This document shows positions 35,337 through 44,338 of a stretch of 64,000 nucleotides of DNA, one piece after another (the stretch's first letter is position 1; the number at the start of each line of letters is the position of its first letter). The notes under the pieces were generated by a model. That model did not search any database and had not been told where the DNA came from. It saw nothing but the letters and a program-made list of their open reading frames with translations. This stretch comes from UBA9619 sp964630665. GTDB taxonomy: Bacteria > Pseudomonadota > Gammaproteobacteria > Arenicellales > UBA868. The translations under genes were made by a program, and so were the position numbers. The stretch spans positions 45,585 to 109,584 of the forward strand of contig CAZVVN010000002.1 in the NCBI GenBank assembly GCA_964630665.1, read 5' to 3'.

Positions 35337-35549
35337 GATTGTCGCAGAGCTTGAGTGTTTCTCTAGCCGTTGGATTTTCTCAGGGCTGGCGGTGCGGCAG
35401 TACGCGAGTGACCTACACGGTCCTATTTTTTGCAGCAAAGCCCACCTACAATGTCATCATGAACACACTGAGAATCCGCTTGACGGCATCACAAAGCGGC
35501 CCCCGTGAAAAGCTGGGCTTAATGCGCCTTCATCAAAGGGTCGTTTTCC

Positions 35550-36458
35550 ATGGCTGACAGAAGGCTTCAAGTTTTTACCACGGTCGCGCAGTTGTTGAGT
35601 TTTACCAAGGCTGCGGAGAGTCTGCATATGACGCAGCCGGCAGTGACGTTTCAGATCCGGCAGCTGGAAGAATATTTCAATACCCGTTTGTTCGATCGGA
35701 CCCACAACCGGATCACGCTCACGACGGCTGGGAAATTGGTGAAGTCCTATGGCGACAGGATCATCTCCGAGTATCGTGAAATGGACAACGAGATTAGAAA
35801 ACTGACCGGTGATGTACTCGGTCCTCTGGTTATCGGTGCCAGCACGACGATCGGTGAATACGTGATTCCCGGCGCGCTGGGTGAATATCAGGCCAGGTTC
35901 CCGCAGGTCACGGTGAGGCTTTACGTCGCCAACACCATGGGTGTGATCCACATGGTGGAGAACAACGAGATCGATATCGGTATTGTGGAGGGGCCGGTCA
36001 GCAACAAGAACCTGGTGACCGAGGTCTGCTGGACCGATGAACTGGTGCTGGTGACGCCGCCGGAGCACCCGCTTGCTGGCGACACTGCAGTTGAACCCCA
36101 GAAGATTATGGATTATCCGTTTATCAGCCGGGAGGAGGGTTCGGGTACGCGGGAGGTGATCGGTGATTATCTCCGGGATCACGAATTGGCGTTCTCGGCG
36201 TTCAATCTGGCCATGGAGTTCGGCAGCCCCGAGTCGATCAAGAGTGCCGTTGCAGCCGGGCTCGGAATCTCAGTGCTCTCTGTCGCGACCCTGGACAAGG
36301 AACTCAGCCTGAACCTGTTGGCCAAGACCAGCTTGAACCCTGCGCTGACCCGTCCGTTTTCCATTGTTTATCAGCGTCAGAAATTTCGTCTGCGCGCAAT
36401 GGAGGAGTTCCTCCTGTTCATCCGAGAACATTGTGAAAGAATCAACTCCGATAGTTGA
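35550..36458 (+). CDS. LysR-family regulator, CysB/YeiE-like
   Basis: 302 residues with the LysR DNA-binding block RLQVFTTVAQLLSFTKAAES (4-23) and LHMTQPAVTFQIRQLEEYF. The effector domain has GASTTIGEYVIPG and EEGSGTREVIGDYL, as in YeiE and in LysR proteins seen near selenium or sulfur genes. YeiE controls sulfite-related genes in enteric bacteria. Sited close to cysG and a second LysR gene, it may sense a sulfur or nitrogen metabolite. A 32-codon open frame overlaps its start (35459-35557). Confidence 0.9.
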   Translation: MADRRLQVFTTVAQLLSFTKAAESLHMTQPAVTFQIRQLEEYFNTRLFDRTHNRITLTTAGKLVKSYGDRIISEYREMDNEIRKLTGDVLGPLVIGASTTIGEYVIPGALGEYQARFPQVTVRLYVANTMGVIHMVENNEIDIGIVEGPVSNKNLVTEVCWTDELVLVTPPEHPLAGDTAVEPQKIMDYPFISREEGSGTREVIGDYLRDHELAFSAFNLAMEFGSPESIKSAVAAGLGISVLSVATLDKELSLNLLAKTSLNPALTRPFSIVYQRQKFRLRAMEEFLLFIREHCERINSDS

Positions 36459-36529
36459 TCCGGATCGCTGGTCGGAGTCTTCCGTCGGTGATCGAACGAA
36501 AGTACGGATCTGAAACGAGGTCGCCATCG

Positions 36530-36880
36530 GTGCAGGATAAAGCTGAGGCGAGGTTGCTCGAGGCTTTCCGGTCGATGAATCCTAGAGCGCGCCACAGCCT
36601 GGTGGATTTTGCCAGCTTTTTGGCGATCCGGGAGCCAGGGGGGGTCGAGGAGATAGCGCGCGATCCGATCCCGCTGCCTCGTCCTGAGAATGAATCAGTG
36701 ATTGCAGCGATACGTCGACTGGCGAGAACTTATCCTATGCTGGACAAAGACAGCGTGTTTTCTACGGCCGCTTCACTGATGACCCAGCAGGTCATGGGTC
36801 AGCGGGAGCACGAAGAGATCATCGACGAGTTGGAGGAAGTCTTCCGATCCCGTTATGAGGAGTTGACGGGCAGCAAGTGA
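36530..36880 (+). CDS. conserved-looking hypothetical protein
   Basis: About 116 residues from GTG 36530 (GAGG nine bases upstream); GTG 36488 is an equally possible start, and an in-frame TTG at 36455 overlaps the LysR stop. The protein has an N-terminal helical part, LLEAFRSMNPRARHSLVDFA, and a second helical part ending VMGQREHEEIIDELEEVFRS, with no catalytic motif or membrane segment. It directly follows a LysR gene on the same strand and is probably co-transcribed. Function unknown. Confidence 0.7.
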   Translation: MQDKAEARLLEAFRSMNPRARHSLVDFASFLAIREPGGVEEIARDPIPLPRPENESVIAAIRRLARTYPMLDKDSVFSTAASLMTQQVMGQREHEEIIDELEEVFRSRYEELTGSK

Positions 36881-36988
36881 CTGTTTCGTTCGAAATCGAC
36901 CGGTGGAGCCCGACCCGGAGCCAGAATTAAAGACAGCCCGGGATTTTTCAGGATAGAGCCCGGCTGCACTTCAATCTATCTTTTGGGG

Positions 36989-37023
36989 CAATGCAGAAGC
37001 TTGATCATCCAGCCCCTGCATTG
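36989..37023. repeat. 8-bp inverted repeat upstream of rppH
   Basis: CAATGCAG and CTGCATTG flank a 19-base spacer about 60-95 bases before the rppH start. It could be an operator or a weak hairpin in the leader; nothing else supports a role. Confidence 0.3.
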
Positions 37024-37085
37024 TTTACCGCCTCGGATCATGAAACAATCGTCGTTATCAGGCAGTAGCAGGAAAATCGCCGATC

Positions 37086-37592
37086 ATGCGAGAGTCAGGA
37101 CATCGGTCGATAGACAGTGATGGCTATCGACCCAATGTGGGTATCATCCTGTGTAATGGAGATGACCAGGTCCTGTGGGCCCGGCGCCGGCGACACGACG
37201 GCTGGCAGTTCCCGCAAGGTGGCGTCGAGAAGGGTGAATCGATCATCGATGCTGTTTACCGCGAGCTCTTCGAAGAGGTAGGGCTGTTGCCAACCCACGT
37301 CGAGGTCATCGGTTGCACTCAGCAATGGCTCCGATACGACGTGCCACGCAACTACCTCCGCTCAAGTGGCATTGCCTTTCGCGGTCAGAAGCAGATGTGG
37401 TACCTGTTGCGTATGCTGGCAGATGACACTGAGGTCTGTCTAGATCACAGCGAGCAACCTGAATTTGATGAGTGGCGGTGGGTCGATTACTGGCTGCCCC
37501 TCGAGCAGATCGTGCCGTTCAAGCGAACGGTCTACCGCCGGGCTCTGACCGAACTGGAGCCAATGCTTATACAGCTGGGTGCGAGTACCTGA
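37086..37592 (+). CDS. rppH: RNA pyrophosphohydrolase (Nudix)
   Basis: Removes pyrophosphate from the 5' triphosphate end of mRNAs, opening them to RNase E decay. 168 residues, as in E. coli RppH. The family start DGYRPNVGIILCN (12-24) is near perfect; the Nudix box spans 45-67 with catalytic glutamates in RELFEEVGL; QKQMWYLLR and a FDEWRWVDYW block follow, both RppH hallmarks. The usual ptsP neighbour is absent downstream, where convergent genes begin. Confidence 0.95.
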   Translation: MRESGHRSIDSDGYRPNVGIILCNGDDQVLWARRRRHDGWQFPQGGVEKGESIIDAVYRELFEEVGLLPTHVEVIGCTQQWLRYDVPRNYLRSSGIAFRGQKQMWYLLRMLADDTEVCLDHSEQPEFDEWRWVDYWLPLEQIVPFKRTVYRRALTELEPMLIQLGAST

Positions 37593-37626
37593 AAGACCGT
37601 CTCCTCAAGAACCCTGAGACTGGCAT

Positions 37627-38154
37627 TCAGTTTGGGCTGACCAGGATTATCGATGCGAGTCTGCCGCGGTTGAATTCGAAGTAGATACCTTGTTCTGGAT
37701 AAGCAAGCGTGTTGGTCGGATCGCTGTTGTCACCAAGGCCTCGGTAGAGCAGCGCGACCTGGTGTAAAGGCATTCCGAAGTGGGCACCACGCAGCGTCCG
37801 GTAGGATGATGCGGGGCCGCCGACCACAGTAATCTTTTTGACTGTTTCGAGCCCTGAAACGATTATCTGGGTATCGCGTTCCGCCTGGTAGATCAACTGC
37901 TGCTGTGGGGCATTACTGTCCGCAAACTGGATGGCGCTCGGATTACCCCATCTGTCCAGAACCGTCGTGAGGCTGTCACCAATACGCACCTGTTCCAGAC
38001 CGATGCCGGCATGCAGAAAGAAATCCTGCGCCAGGTATCTACCCAGAAGCCGGGCGGTTCCAGTGTTTCCACCGGCTTCTGCGGAGTTGATGCCAAGCAG
38101 ATTAGCACTGCTGAGTGCAGCCAGGATTAACAATCGGTGAAATCCTCGTCTCAT
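37627..38154 (-). CDS. exported protein of unknown function
   Basis: 175 residues from ATG 38154. It begins MRRGFHRLLILAALSSANLL and continues to an AEAGG cleavage site, a clear Sec signal peptide. The mature part has two similar segments, VRIGDSLTTVLDRWGNPS and AHFGMPLHQVALLYRGLG, each a helix-turn pattern seen in repeats of beta-alpha outer-membrane-associated proteins such as BamE-like domains. No lipobox. I do not recognise a named family. Ends 34 bases after rppH on the opposite strand. Confidence 0.7.
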   Translation of the reverse strand: MRRGFHRLLILAALSSANLLGINSAEAGGNTGTARLLGRYLAQDFFLHAGIGLEQVRIGDSLTTVLDRWGNPSAIQFADSNAPQQQLIYQAERDTQIIVSGLETVKKITVVGGPASSYRTLRGAHFGMPLHQVALLYRGLGDNSDPTNTLAYPEQGIYFEFNRGRLASIILVSPN

Positions 38155-38173
38155 TGTGTCAGTATAGATCGGG

Positions 38174-38674
38174 ATGATTGAAGTCGTGACGGTGGATATT
38201 ACGACGCTGGATGTATCAGCGGTTGTCAACGCAGCGAATTCGACCCTCCTCGGTGGTGGCGGTGTAGACGGGGCGATTCACCGGGCTGCCGGCCCCAGAT
38301 TGCGGGCCCACTGCCGGACGCTGGGCGGCTGTCCAGTCGGCCAGGCCCGGATGACTCCGGGGTTCGGACTGCGCGCGTCCTGGATCATTCACACCGTCGG
38401 GCCCGTCTGGCAGGGAGGCTCGCAAGGCGAAGCAGGCCTGTTGCAGGCCTGCTACAGGAACTCTTTTGAACTGGCAGTAGCCAAAGGCCTCGACTCGATC
38501 GCATTTCCCGGGATCAGCACTGGCGCTTACGGTTACCCGGTCGAACAAGCTGCACTTCTAGCCCTTGAAACGATGCAGTCGTACCGATCTAAGGTGCCCC
38601 GTATTCTGGCTTGTTGTTTCAGTGAGCGCGACGCCAGGGTCTACGGCAAGCTGTTGTCGGGTTCAACATTCTGA
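38174..38674 (+). CDS. macrodomain O-acetyl-ADP-ribose deacetylase (YmdB-like)
   Basis: 166-residue macrodomain. Marks are VVNAANSTLLGGGGVDGAIH (19-38), HTVGPVW for the ribose region, and GISTGAYGYPVE for the diphosphate loop. YmdB-type enzymes remove ADP-ribose or acetyl-ADP-ribose and can tune RNase III. It starts 20 bases from a divergent exported protein, and its 3' end overlaps that of rfaE2 by 34 bases on the opposite strand. Confidence 0.9.
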   Translation: MIEVVTVDITTLDVSAVVNAANSTLLGGGGVDGAIHRAAGPRLRAHCRTLGGCPVGQARMTPGFGLRASWIIHTVGPVWQGGSQGEAGLLQACYRNSFELAVAKGLDSIAFPGISTGAYGYPVEQAALLALETMQSYRSKVPRILACCFSERDARVYGKLLSGSTF

Positions 38675-39171
38675 GCGCTACCTCCGTGATCGGGTCCTGT
38701 TCCACGAATTCTCTGCAGCAGTGCACTGGTAGAGCGCTCGTGGCGTATCGGTATCGAATGAGCTTGCCCGCCATATTTTTCAACCAGTTGGGCGCCCACG
38801 ATTTGATCAGCGGGCCAGTCACCACCCTTTACCAGGTGGTCTGGCCGAACTTGGCGGATAAGTTCAATCGGAGTCGCCTCTTCAAAGCCCATCACCAGGT
38901 CGACGAAGCCCAGCGCAGCCAGTAATGCCATGCGGTCGTCGAGTGGGTTAATCGGCCGGTTTCCATCTTTGCCCAGTTGGGTGACAGAAGCATCACTGTT
39001 TACAGCCACGAAAAGTGTTCTACCGAATGCCGCTGCTTCTTCCAGGTAGGCGACATGACCGCGGTGCAGAATGTCGAAGCATCCATTGGTGAAAACCAGT
39101 GGTCTGGGCACTGCTCGAAGCCGTCGATGCAGTTGCTCGCCGGTCGACAGAATCTTATCGGTCGTGTTCAA
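38641..39171 (-). CDS. rfaE2: D-glycero-beta-D-manno-heptose 1-phosphate adenylyltransferase
   Basis: Makes ADP-heptose for the lipopolysaccharide inner core from heptose 1-phosphate and ATP. Nucleotidyltransferase fold with TNGCFDILHRGHVAYL near 26-41, carrying the HxGH motif, KGGDW near 133, and the distal ERSTSALLQRI block (STS motif). About 176 residues from TTG 39171; the frame runs further upstream into dolP without family similarity, so the start is uncertain. It is the last gene of the lpoA-yraN-diaA-dolP run. The kinase half (RfaE1/HldE N-terminus) is not here, so the two activities are on separate genes. Confidence 0.88.
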   Translation of the reverse strand: MNTTDKILSTGEQLHRRLRAVPRPLVFTNGCFDILHRGHVAYLEEAAAFGRTLFVAVNSDASVTQLGKDGNRPINPLDDRMALLAALGFVDLVMGFEEATPIELIRQVRPDHLVKGGDWPADQIVGAQLVEKYGGQAHSIPIRHERSTSALLQRIRGTGPDHGGSAQNVEPDNSLP

Positions 39172-39208
39172 CGATAAGACGGCTGGCCAGCCGTAGCCTG
39201 CCGGTCTG

Positions 39209-39805
39209 CTATATGTACTCGAAGACCTTGATGACCCGAACGACACCCGGGACCGTCCGTACAATGTCGACCGCGGCTGCTGCTTCAGCTGTGGTGACCA
39301 ACCCCATCAGGTAGACATTGGCCCGCTCGGTCACTATCTTGAATTTCGTGGCATCCAGTGTTCCAGACGCTGCTATCGCAGTTTTAACACGTGCTGTCAG
39401 CCAGCTGTCGTTAACCTGGCTGGTCATGTTGGTTCTGCCAGCCAATTCGATCCGATTGATCACCTGGCGGGTATGATTGTGTGATTTTGCGATATCCAGA
39501 ATGGTGTCAATATTGCGTTGGCTGGGTACTTCCCCGGTCAGCAGAACGACACCGTTCCAGATCGTCACGCTGATGTTTTCGTCATCGATGTCCTTGCTCT
39601 TTGCGACCGCCCCGCGGATGTCCATCTCTGACTTGTTGTCATCCCAGTACGTTCGAGCTTCCCGCCGGTCGCGAACGACATCTATGGTCAGTACAGTAGC
39701 GGCAGTCACCAGAGCAATCCCGCAACCCCCGGCAGAGAGTACGGCGGTCACGAGCAGGGCGGGAATCAGAACAGACCCGGAGAATCGACGTAGTAGATCA
39801 GTCAT
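39209..39805 (-). CDS. dolP: BON-domain outer membrane lipoprotein (DolP/YraP-like)
   Basis: 198 residues with a lipoprotein signal ending LSAGGC, lipidation at Cys28, followed by two BON domains (for example VVLLTGEVPSQRNIDTILDI and NVYLMGLVTTAEAAAAVDIV). DolP binds anionic phospholipids at the outer membrane and supports envelope integrity and septal peptidoglycan splitting. Its ATG overlaps the diaA stop by four bases. Place next to diaA and yraN is the same in Pseudomonas and E. coli. Confidence 0.88.
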   Translation of the reverse strand: MTDLLRRFSGSVLIPALLVTAVLSAGGCGIALVTAATVLTIDVVRDRREARTYWDDNKSEMDIRGAVAKSKDIDDENISVTIWNGVVLLTGEVPSQRNIDTILDIAKSHNHTRQVINRIELAGRTNMTSQVNDSWLTARVKTAIAASGTLDATKFKIVTERANVYLMGLVTTAEAAAAVDIVRTVPGVVRVIKVFEYI

Positions 39806-40398
39806 AGCTGGAATTCGCCTGTTATGTGAAGGTCAATGAGGTCGCAGATCGAATGGATGATTATAGCGTGAGCCTCTTGGATCCGGGCGGTTGAATCAGA
39901 TGGGATGCGCAACTCGATGTCGGTCTCACGGAGTAGTCCGGCGAGGGTACCGCCACCACGGCCGGTGAGTGCAACGACATCCAGCCCGATACCGGCAGCT
40001 GCTTTTACAGCTTCGAGAATGTTCGGTGAATTCCCCGAAGTGGTGATAGCAATCAACAGGTCACCGGGCCTACCCAGGGCATCGATCTGTCTTGAGAATA
40101 TCTGGCCGAAGGCATAATCATTTGCGGTCGCTGTGATGGTTGCAGTATCTGCTGACAGCGCGATGGCGGCCAGGGGTGGTCGTTCTCGTTGGTAGCGGCA
40201 TAATAGTTCCGCTGAAAAGTGCAGGGCGTCAGCAGCGGACCCACCGTTACCGCAGATCAGGATCTTTTCCTGCCGGTCATGCGCTGTGACCATCCGCTGG
40301 GCGGCTTGCAGAATCTTTGCCCCAATTGCCGCCGAAGTGTCGAGGGCCGTCGAAGCACTGTCTTCAAACTGCTGTCGGATTCGTTGTTCCAGATCCAT
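39802..40398 (-). CDS. SIS-domain protein, DiaA / phosphoheptose isomerase-like
   Basis: 198-residue SIS protein with GNGGSAADALHFSAELL (50-66), the sugar-phosphate site, and TTSGNSPNILEAV near 118-130. Members are either GmhA, which makes the heptose 7-phosphate used for lipopolysaccharide, or DiaA, which promotes DnaA assembly at the origin. The yraN-diaA-dolP order favours DiaA; the nearby rfaE2 favours GmhA. Both roles cannot be separated here. Confidence 0.88.
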   Translation of the reverse strand: MDLEQRIRQQFEDSASTALDTSAAIGAKILQAAQRMVTAHDRQEKILICGNGGSAADALHFSAELLCRYQRERPPLAAIALSADTATITATANDYAFGQIFSRQIDALGRPGDLLIAITTSGNSPNILEAVKAAAGIGLDVVALTGRGGGTLAGLLRETDIELRIPSDSTARIQEAHAIIIHSICDLIDLHITGEFQL

Positions 40399-40559
40399 GA
40401 ACTATACCTGCGGTCTAGATTCTGTTTGGCAGCGTGCCAGACCAGTGGCTTTCCCTGGTATTTAACTGTAGCAGGCTAGTGACCTGTGCCATAGCCCCCT
40501 GCATCAGGCCCTGGCCGGACCACTGGTCGCACACGTCCTATCTCGGGCCGGCAAATGGA

Positions 40560-40913
40560 TTAGAAGGCGTCACGGATCCAGTTAATTTCTTTTGCGCTCC
40601 GGTACCCAGTGATGGAAAAAACATCAAAGCGGCACGGGTTGTTTCTTGAATCTGGATGGTGCTGCAGGTAATGCTCAGCCACACGGCGAAGTTTCTGCTG
40701 TTTGTTCTTGTCGAGAGTTTCTTCCGGTCGCCCGAATGTGGTTCTGGTTCGTTGCCTGACTTCAATAAAAACCAGCATGCTTCCATCGCGCATGATCAGA
40801 TCGATCTCACCGAGACGGATGTTGTAGTTGCGGCAAACCAGCTTCATACCCTGGCGTTGAAGATAGTCGCAGGCCGTGTCTTCAGACCAGTGGGGGTGAT
40901 TTCCAGTTGACAT
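40560..40913 (-). CDS. yraN: YraN (UPF0102) nuclease-fold protein
   Basis: 117 residues from ATG 40913. The endonuclease-like fold motif is seen as YNIRLGEIDLIMRDG with a following FIEVRQR, the G-E-I-D-L and E-V-(K/R) pattern of UPF0102. Its function is unknown; the gene lies between lpoA and diaA as in many gammaproteobacteria. The start lies 22 bases after the lpoA stop. Confidence 0.88.
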   Translation of the reverse strand: MSTGNHPHWSEDTACDYLQRQGMKLVCRNYNIRLGEIDLIMRDGSMLVFIEVRQRTRTTFGRPEETLDKNKQQKLRRVAEHYLQHHPDSRNNPCRFDVFSITGYRSAKEINWIRDAF

Positions 40914-40935
40914 CAGAAGCTCCGGAGACGTCGGT

Positions 40936-42858
40936 TCAGTCGTCGCTGGAGATGACAGGTCGAGGCAACAAAGTGACGTTACCATCATCGAATGTGGCCC
41001 AGCTGATGTCGCGCAGCACACGGCCGGATTGATCGATTCGGATCACCCCGGTAGCACCATGGTGGCTTTGATCCGGGTTGCCGCGCAATCGGGTAATCAT
41101 GTAGACAAGAGAGTAAGCGTCGATCCCCAGTGCGAACAATCGATCAAGCGGTGTCTGGCGGTACGGTTCACGCTGCAAAGCGAAGGTATTGGAATTCGCG
41201 TAACGACCGGTATTCACCAGCATCCAGGGGATATCTCCGAAGATCACGGCTTGTAGGTCCAGGTCGGCGACAGGATCGGGCCTGCCGGAAAAAATACGGC
41301 TACTGGAATACACCGGCAAGTCATGAGCCTGGAGAAAGTCTATCTGTGGCTTCAAGAGTCTGGCCTGAGCGGGGTCTGCGAACATCAACAGAACATCGAG
41401 ATCCTGGCGGCGGCGCGGGATAAAGCGGATTCTGGTCTCTCGGCCGATAGTGTCCTGCAGTGCGTTACCTCTGGCCAGACTGTGGTCGATATCTAAAAGT
41501 CGTTTAAGGGTTGTGGAGTGATCACTGGCCGATTCGAAGTAGGGGCTCTGGGCTACGATGGTGCCACCCATTTGTTTCCAGTGACGTGTCGCTGCATGGA
41601 TCATGCGCCGTCCCCACACTGAGTCCGGGTAGAGTATTGCGGCACGGCGGAAACCGGCGCGGTAGGCACGCCGGACAACGGCGAACGCCTCATCTTCCGG
41701 TGACAGGGAAAACCCAAGAGCCTGATCTGCCGGGAGGCCTTCGGCTGCGCCCAGGACCAGAGTCGGAACAGGCAGAGTATCGAGCTCGGAAAGGGCGGCG
41801 ATTGCGTTCTTCCCCAGAGGACCTATGACCATCTCCGCACCGTCGTCAATCGCTCGCTGGTAGTAGGCACGTACCAACTCGGTCCGGTCACCGAAATCGT
41901 AAACTCTGACCTTTGGTGCAGTGGGACTGGTGTCGATCTGCCGCATCGACAAAAAGCCATCCCTGATGGCTTTCGCAGCATCCGCGTAGACTGAAGACAG
42001 GGGCAACAGCAGCGCCAGTTGCGCCGGCGTTGGTTCGGCCGGGGTCTGATCCTCCAACAACTTCGCCAGGACATAACGGTTGGCCGGGTGATCGACATGG
42101 ACTTGTTGCCACCTGTCAAGTGCCCTGGCCAGACCATAGGCGTTCCATCCATGCTCGATCATCAGCAAGGCGAGTTCCGCCCAGCCGGCTATCGTTGGCG
42201 TTGTGGTATCCCCGGCCAGATACACAAGCTCTGCAGCTGGCATCGATTTCAGGTGATGCAAGAACATTGGATAAGCTGAGTCCAGATCGTGTCGGATGAC
42301 CAGTGTCTCGAGCTGTCGGGCAGACTCAAGCGCCCGGGCGACCTCCTCCAGCTGAAGGTAAGCTGCTGTCTCAAAGAAAAGGTGCTCAGCCTGCTGCGTT
42401 GGCTTCATGGTTTGATCTTTGTGCCGATCGAGTACTGCAAGGGCTGTGTGCGGGCGGCCAGACTGGAGGGCCACTCGACTCTGCAACAGGTCCAGGTCAA
42501 CAACCTGGCTGTGATCCAGCTCATGTCGTTGGACCAACTCCAGTACGGAAGCAGCGATCTCGGTATGCCGGTGGTCTAGAAACCGTTGAGCAGAGGATAG
42601 CAATCGATTTTGCGCCTGAACACCACTGAGGGTCTGCGATTGCCAGAGAAGATCCCAACCGGTCTGATCAGAATCCAGTGCGGTTAGTACTGTGCTCGTC
42701 TGCTGTTCCAGAACCACGACCTGGCCCGATTCTGGAGCACCTGGCAGAGGGGTTCCAGACGAAATGCTGCCGGGCCCGGCGCAACCGCTGGTTGCAATCG
42801 TGACGGCGGCAGCCAGCAGAAACAGCTTGTGCCGATCATCGAAGGCTGCCAGGAACAT
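40936..42858 (-). CDS. lpoA: penicillin-binding protein activator LpoA
   Basis: 640-residue outer membrane lipoprotein that reaches through peptidoglycan to stimulate PBP1a. The lipobox is TIATSGC (Cys26 lipidated). Residues to about 290 form a helical TPR-like part; the rest matches the LppC family, a periplasmic-binding fold seen in LALLLPLSSVYADAAKAIRD, MVIGPLGKNAIAAL and RRAAILYPDSVWGRRM. It is first of the lpoA-yraN-diaA-dolP-rfaE2 run and divergent from rsmI over 96 bp. Confidence 0.9.
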   Translation of the reverse strand: MFLAAFDDRHKLFLLAAAVTIATSGCAGPGSISSGTPLPGAPESGQVVVLEQQTSTVLTALDSDQTGWDLLWQSQTLSGVQAQNRLLSSAQRFLDHRHTEIAASVLELVQRHELDHSQVVDLDLLQSRVALQSGRPHTALAVLDRHKDQTMKPTQQAEHLFFETAAYLQLEEVARALESARQLETLVIRHDLDSAYPMFLHHLKSMPAAELVYLAGDTTTPTIAGWAELALLMIEHGWNAYGLARALDRWQQVHVDHPANRYVLAKLLEDQTPAEPTPAQLALLLPLSSVYADAAKAIRDGFLSMRQIDTSPTAPKVRVYDFGDRTELVRAYYQRAIDDGAEMVIGPLGKNAIAALSELDTLPVPTLVLGAAEGLPADQALGFSLSPEDEAFAVVRRAYRAGFRRAAILYPDSVWGRRMIHAATRHWKQMGGTIVAQSPYFESASDHSTTLKRLLDIDHSLARGNALQDTIGRETRIRFIPRRRQDLDVLLMFADPAQARLLKPQIDFLQAHDLPVYSSSRIFSGRPDPVADLDLQAVIFGDIPWMLVNTGRYANSNTFALQREPYRQTPLDRLFALGIDAYSLVYMITRLRGNPDQSHHGATGVIRIDQSGRVLRDISWATFDDGNVTLLPRPVISSDD

Positions 42859-42954
42859 CGATTCAGTATAGCGGATACACTTTGGCCAGCACTCAGGTGA
42901 GGGATAATACGGCTGCCCGGTGAATATGACTGCGGCGAGACAGAATCGACAGAA

Positions 42955-43818
42955 GTGAACAGGCCAGAGCTAGGAACGCTATACGTCGTCGCCACACCAA
43001 TCGGGAACCTGGGCGATCTGACGACCCGTGCCGCTGAGATTCTGGGTTCGGTCGACCTAATTGCTGCCGAGGACACACGGCACACGAAAATCCTTCTCAA
43101 TCACATTGGTGTTTCGACCCGACTGGTCTCACTGCACCAGTTCAATGAGCGAAAGCGTTGCGAGGCGATCATCGGCCGGCTTCAGCAAGGTGAAAATGTT
43201 GCTCTGGTCAGTGATGCGGGTACACCTTTGATCAGCGATCCGGGCAAGATTCTGGTTGCGGAGAGCCTCGCTCAGGATCTCCCCGTTCGAACCGTTCCAG
43301 GAGCAAGTGCCGTGACAGCTGCCCTTTCAGTTTGCGGCTTGCCAGTTGACCGGTTTGTATTCGAAGGGTTTCTGCCCGCAAAGCGGGCTGCCCGATGCGC
43401 GCGGTTACAGCGATTGGCCGATGAGCCCCGCAGCATGGTTTTCTTTGAATCACCACGGCGCCTGCTGGCGATGCTCAAGGACGTTCAGAGCGAAGTCGGC
43501 GGATCTAGGCGGATTTCAGTGCTGCGGGAGTTGACCAAGCGTTTTGAAAGCATGATTGACGGTACTGCGGATGAGGTGATTCCTCAGATCAGCAGAGATA
43601 GCAATCAGCTGCGTGGAGAAGTGGTAGTGATTTTAGAGGGCTGCAGGAACCCGGGCTCGGATACGATGATCAGACCGGATCAACTTCTACGAGTGCTTGC
43701 TGATTACCTGCCGCCAGCCGCCGCCGCGCAGGCTGCTGTTCGGCTCCTCGGTGGGCGAAAGAATGATTATTACAGCAAGCTCCTTGAGCTGGCTGCCCAT
43801 GACGAGCAGCCTATCTGA
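42955..43818 (+). CDS. rsmI: 16S rRNA (cytidine1402-2'-O)-methyltransferase
   Basis: Methylates the ribose of C1402 in 16S rRNA, in the decoding centre. 287 residues of the tetrapyrrole-methylase fold: LYVVATPIGNLGDLTTRA (9-26), AAEDTRHTK (37-45), LVSDAGTPLISDPG (82-95) and PGASAVTAAL. GTG 42955 start. It is followed after 36 bases by rnpB and then the dcw cluster, as in Pseudomonas. Confidence 0.95.
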   Translation: MNRPELGTLYVVATPIGNLGDLTTRAAEILGSVDLIAAEDTRHTKILLNHIGVSTRLVSLHQFNERKRCEAIIGRLQQGENVALVSDAGTPLISDPGKILVAESLAQDLPVRTVPGASAVTAALSVCGLPVDRFVFEGFLPAKRAARCARLQRLADEPRSMVFFESPRRLLAMLKDVQSEVGGSRRISVLRELTKRFESMIDGTADEVIPQISRDSNQLRGEVVVILEGCRNPGSDTMIRPDQLLRVLADYLPPAAAAQAAVRLLGGRKNDYYSKLLELAAHDEQPI

Positions 43819-43845
43819 CTTGCCATATTCGTTCCCGGGTAATAT
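43815..43845 (+). promoter_or_regulatory. rnpB promoter candidate
   Basis: A TAATAT -10 box at 43840-43845 lies nine bases before the first base of the RNase P RNA P1 helix. The best -35 match is CTGACT at 43815-43820, with a 19-base spacer, inside the end of rsmI. Confidence 0.5.
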
Positions 43846-43854
43846 GGTCTTACT

Positions 43855-44233
43855 GGGAGTCGGCCGGGCAGCCGCGGTTGCGTTTCTGCGAGCGTCCTCA
43901 AAGGACACCCTGCGGTGCGCAGCGGAGGAAAGTCCGGGCTCCATAGGGCAGGGTGCCAGATAACGTCTGGACGGTGTGAACCGATGGAAAGTGCCACAGA
44001 AAACATACCGCCCAACTGGTCCACCAGTGGGTAAGGGTGAAAAGGTGCGGTAAGAGCGCACCGCGTTGGTGGTAACACGAACGGCAGGGTAAACCCCACC
44101 CGGAGCAAGACCAAATAGGAATCCTATGGTGTGGCCCGCACTGGATTCGGGTAGGTTGCTTGAGTCGCGCGGTGACGCGCGTTCCAGATGAATGGTTGCC
44201 TTTGACAGAACCCGGCTTACAGGCCGGCTCCCA
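43855..44233 (+). ncRNA. rnpB: RNase P RNA (bacterial class A)
   Basis: Catalytic RNA that trims the 5' leader of tRNA precursors. The 5' end GGGAGTCGGCC pairs with the 3' GGCCGGCTCCC to form helix P1. The conserved CRI segment GGAGGAAAGTCCGGGCTCC lies at 43924-43942, ending with the CATAGGGCAG; AGGGTGAAAAGGTGCGGTAAG and ACGGCAGGGTAAACCCC match the core, and ACAGAACCCGGCTTACAGGC is the 3' conserved block with P4 partner. Length of about 379 is usual for class A. Ends are set by P1 pairing. Confidence 0.95.
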
Positions 44234-44338
44234 TCTTTCTCAGCGGCAAGCCAATCGTAAAGGTTCGACTGATTCCGTTCTTTCTGAGCGGCCCGAGTCG
44301 TCCACGACTAAGCGCGCGTGGAGCGGCCAAGCGGGCCC

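Noticed and set aside
35459..35557. 32-codon open frame overlapping the start of the second LysR gene
   Set aside because: No ribosome binding site and no amino acid run or attenuator hairpin; could be a leader peptide but there is nothing to support it.
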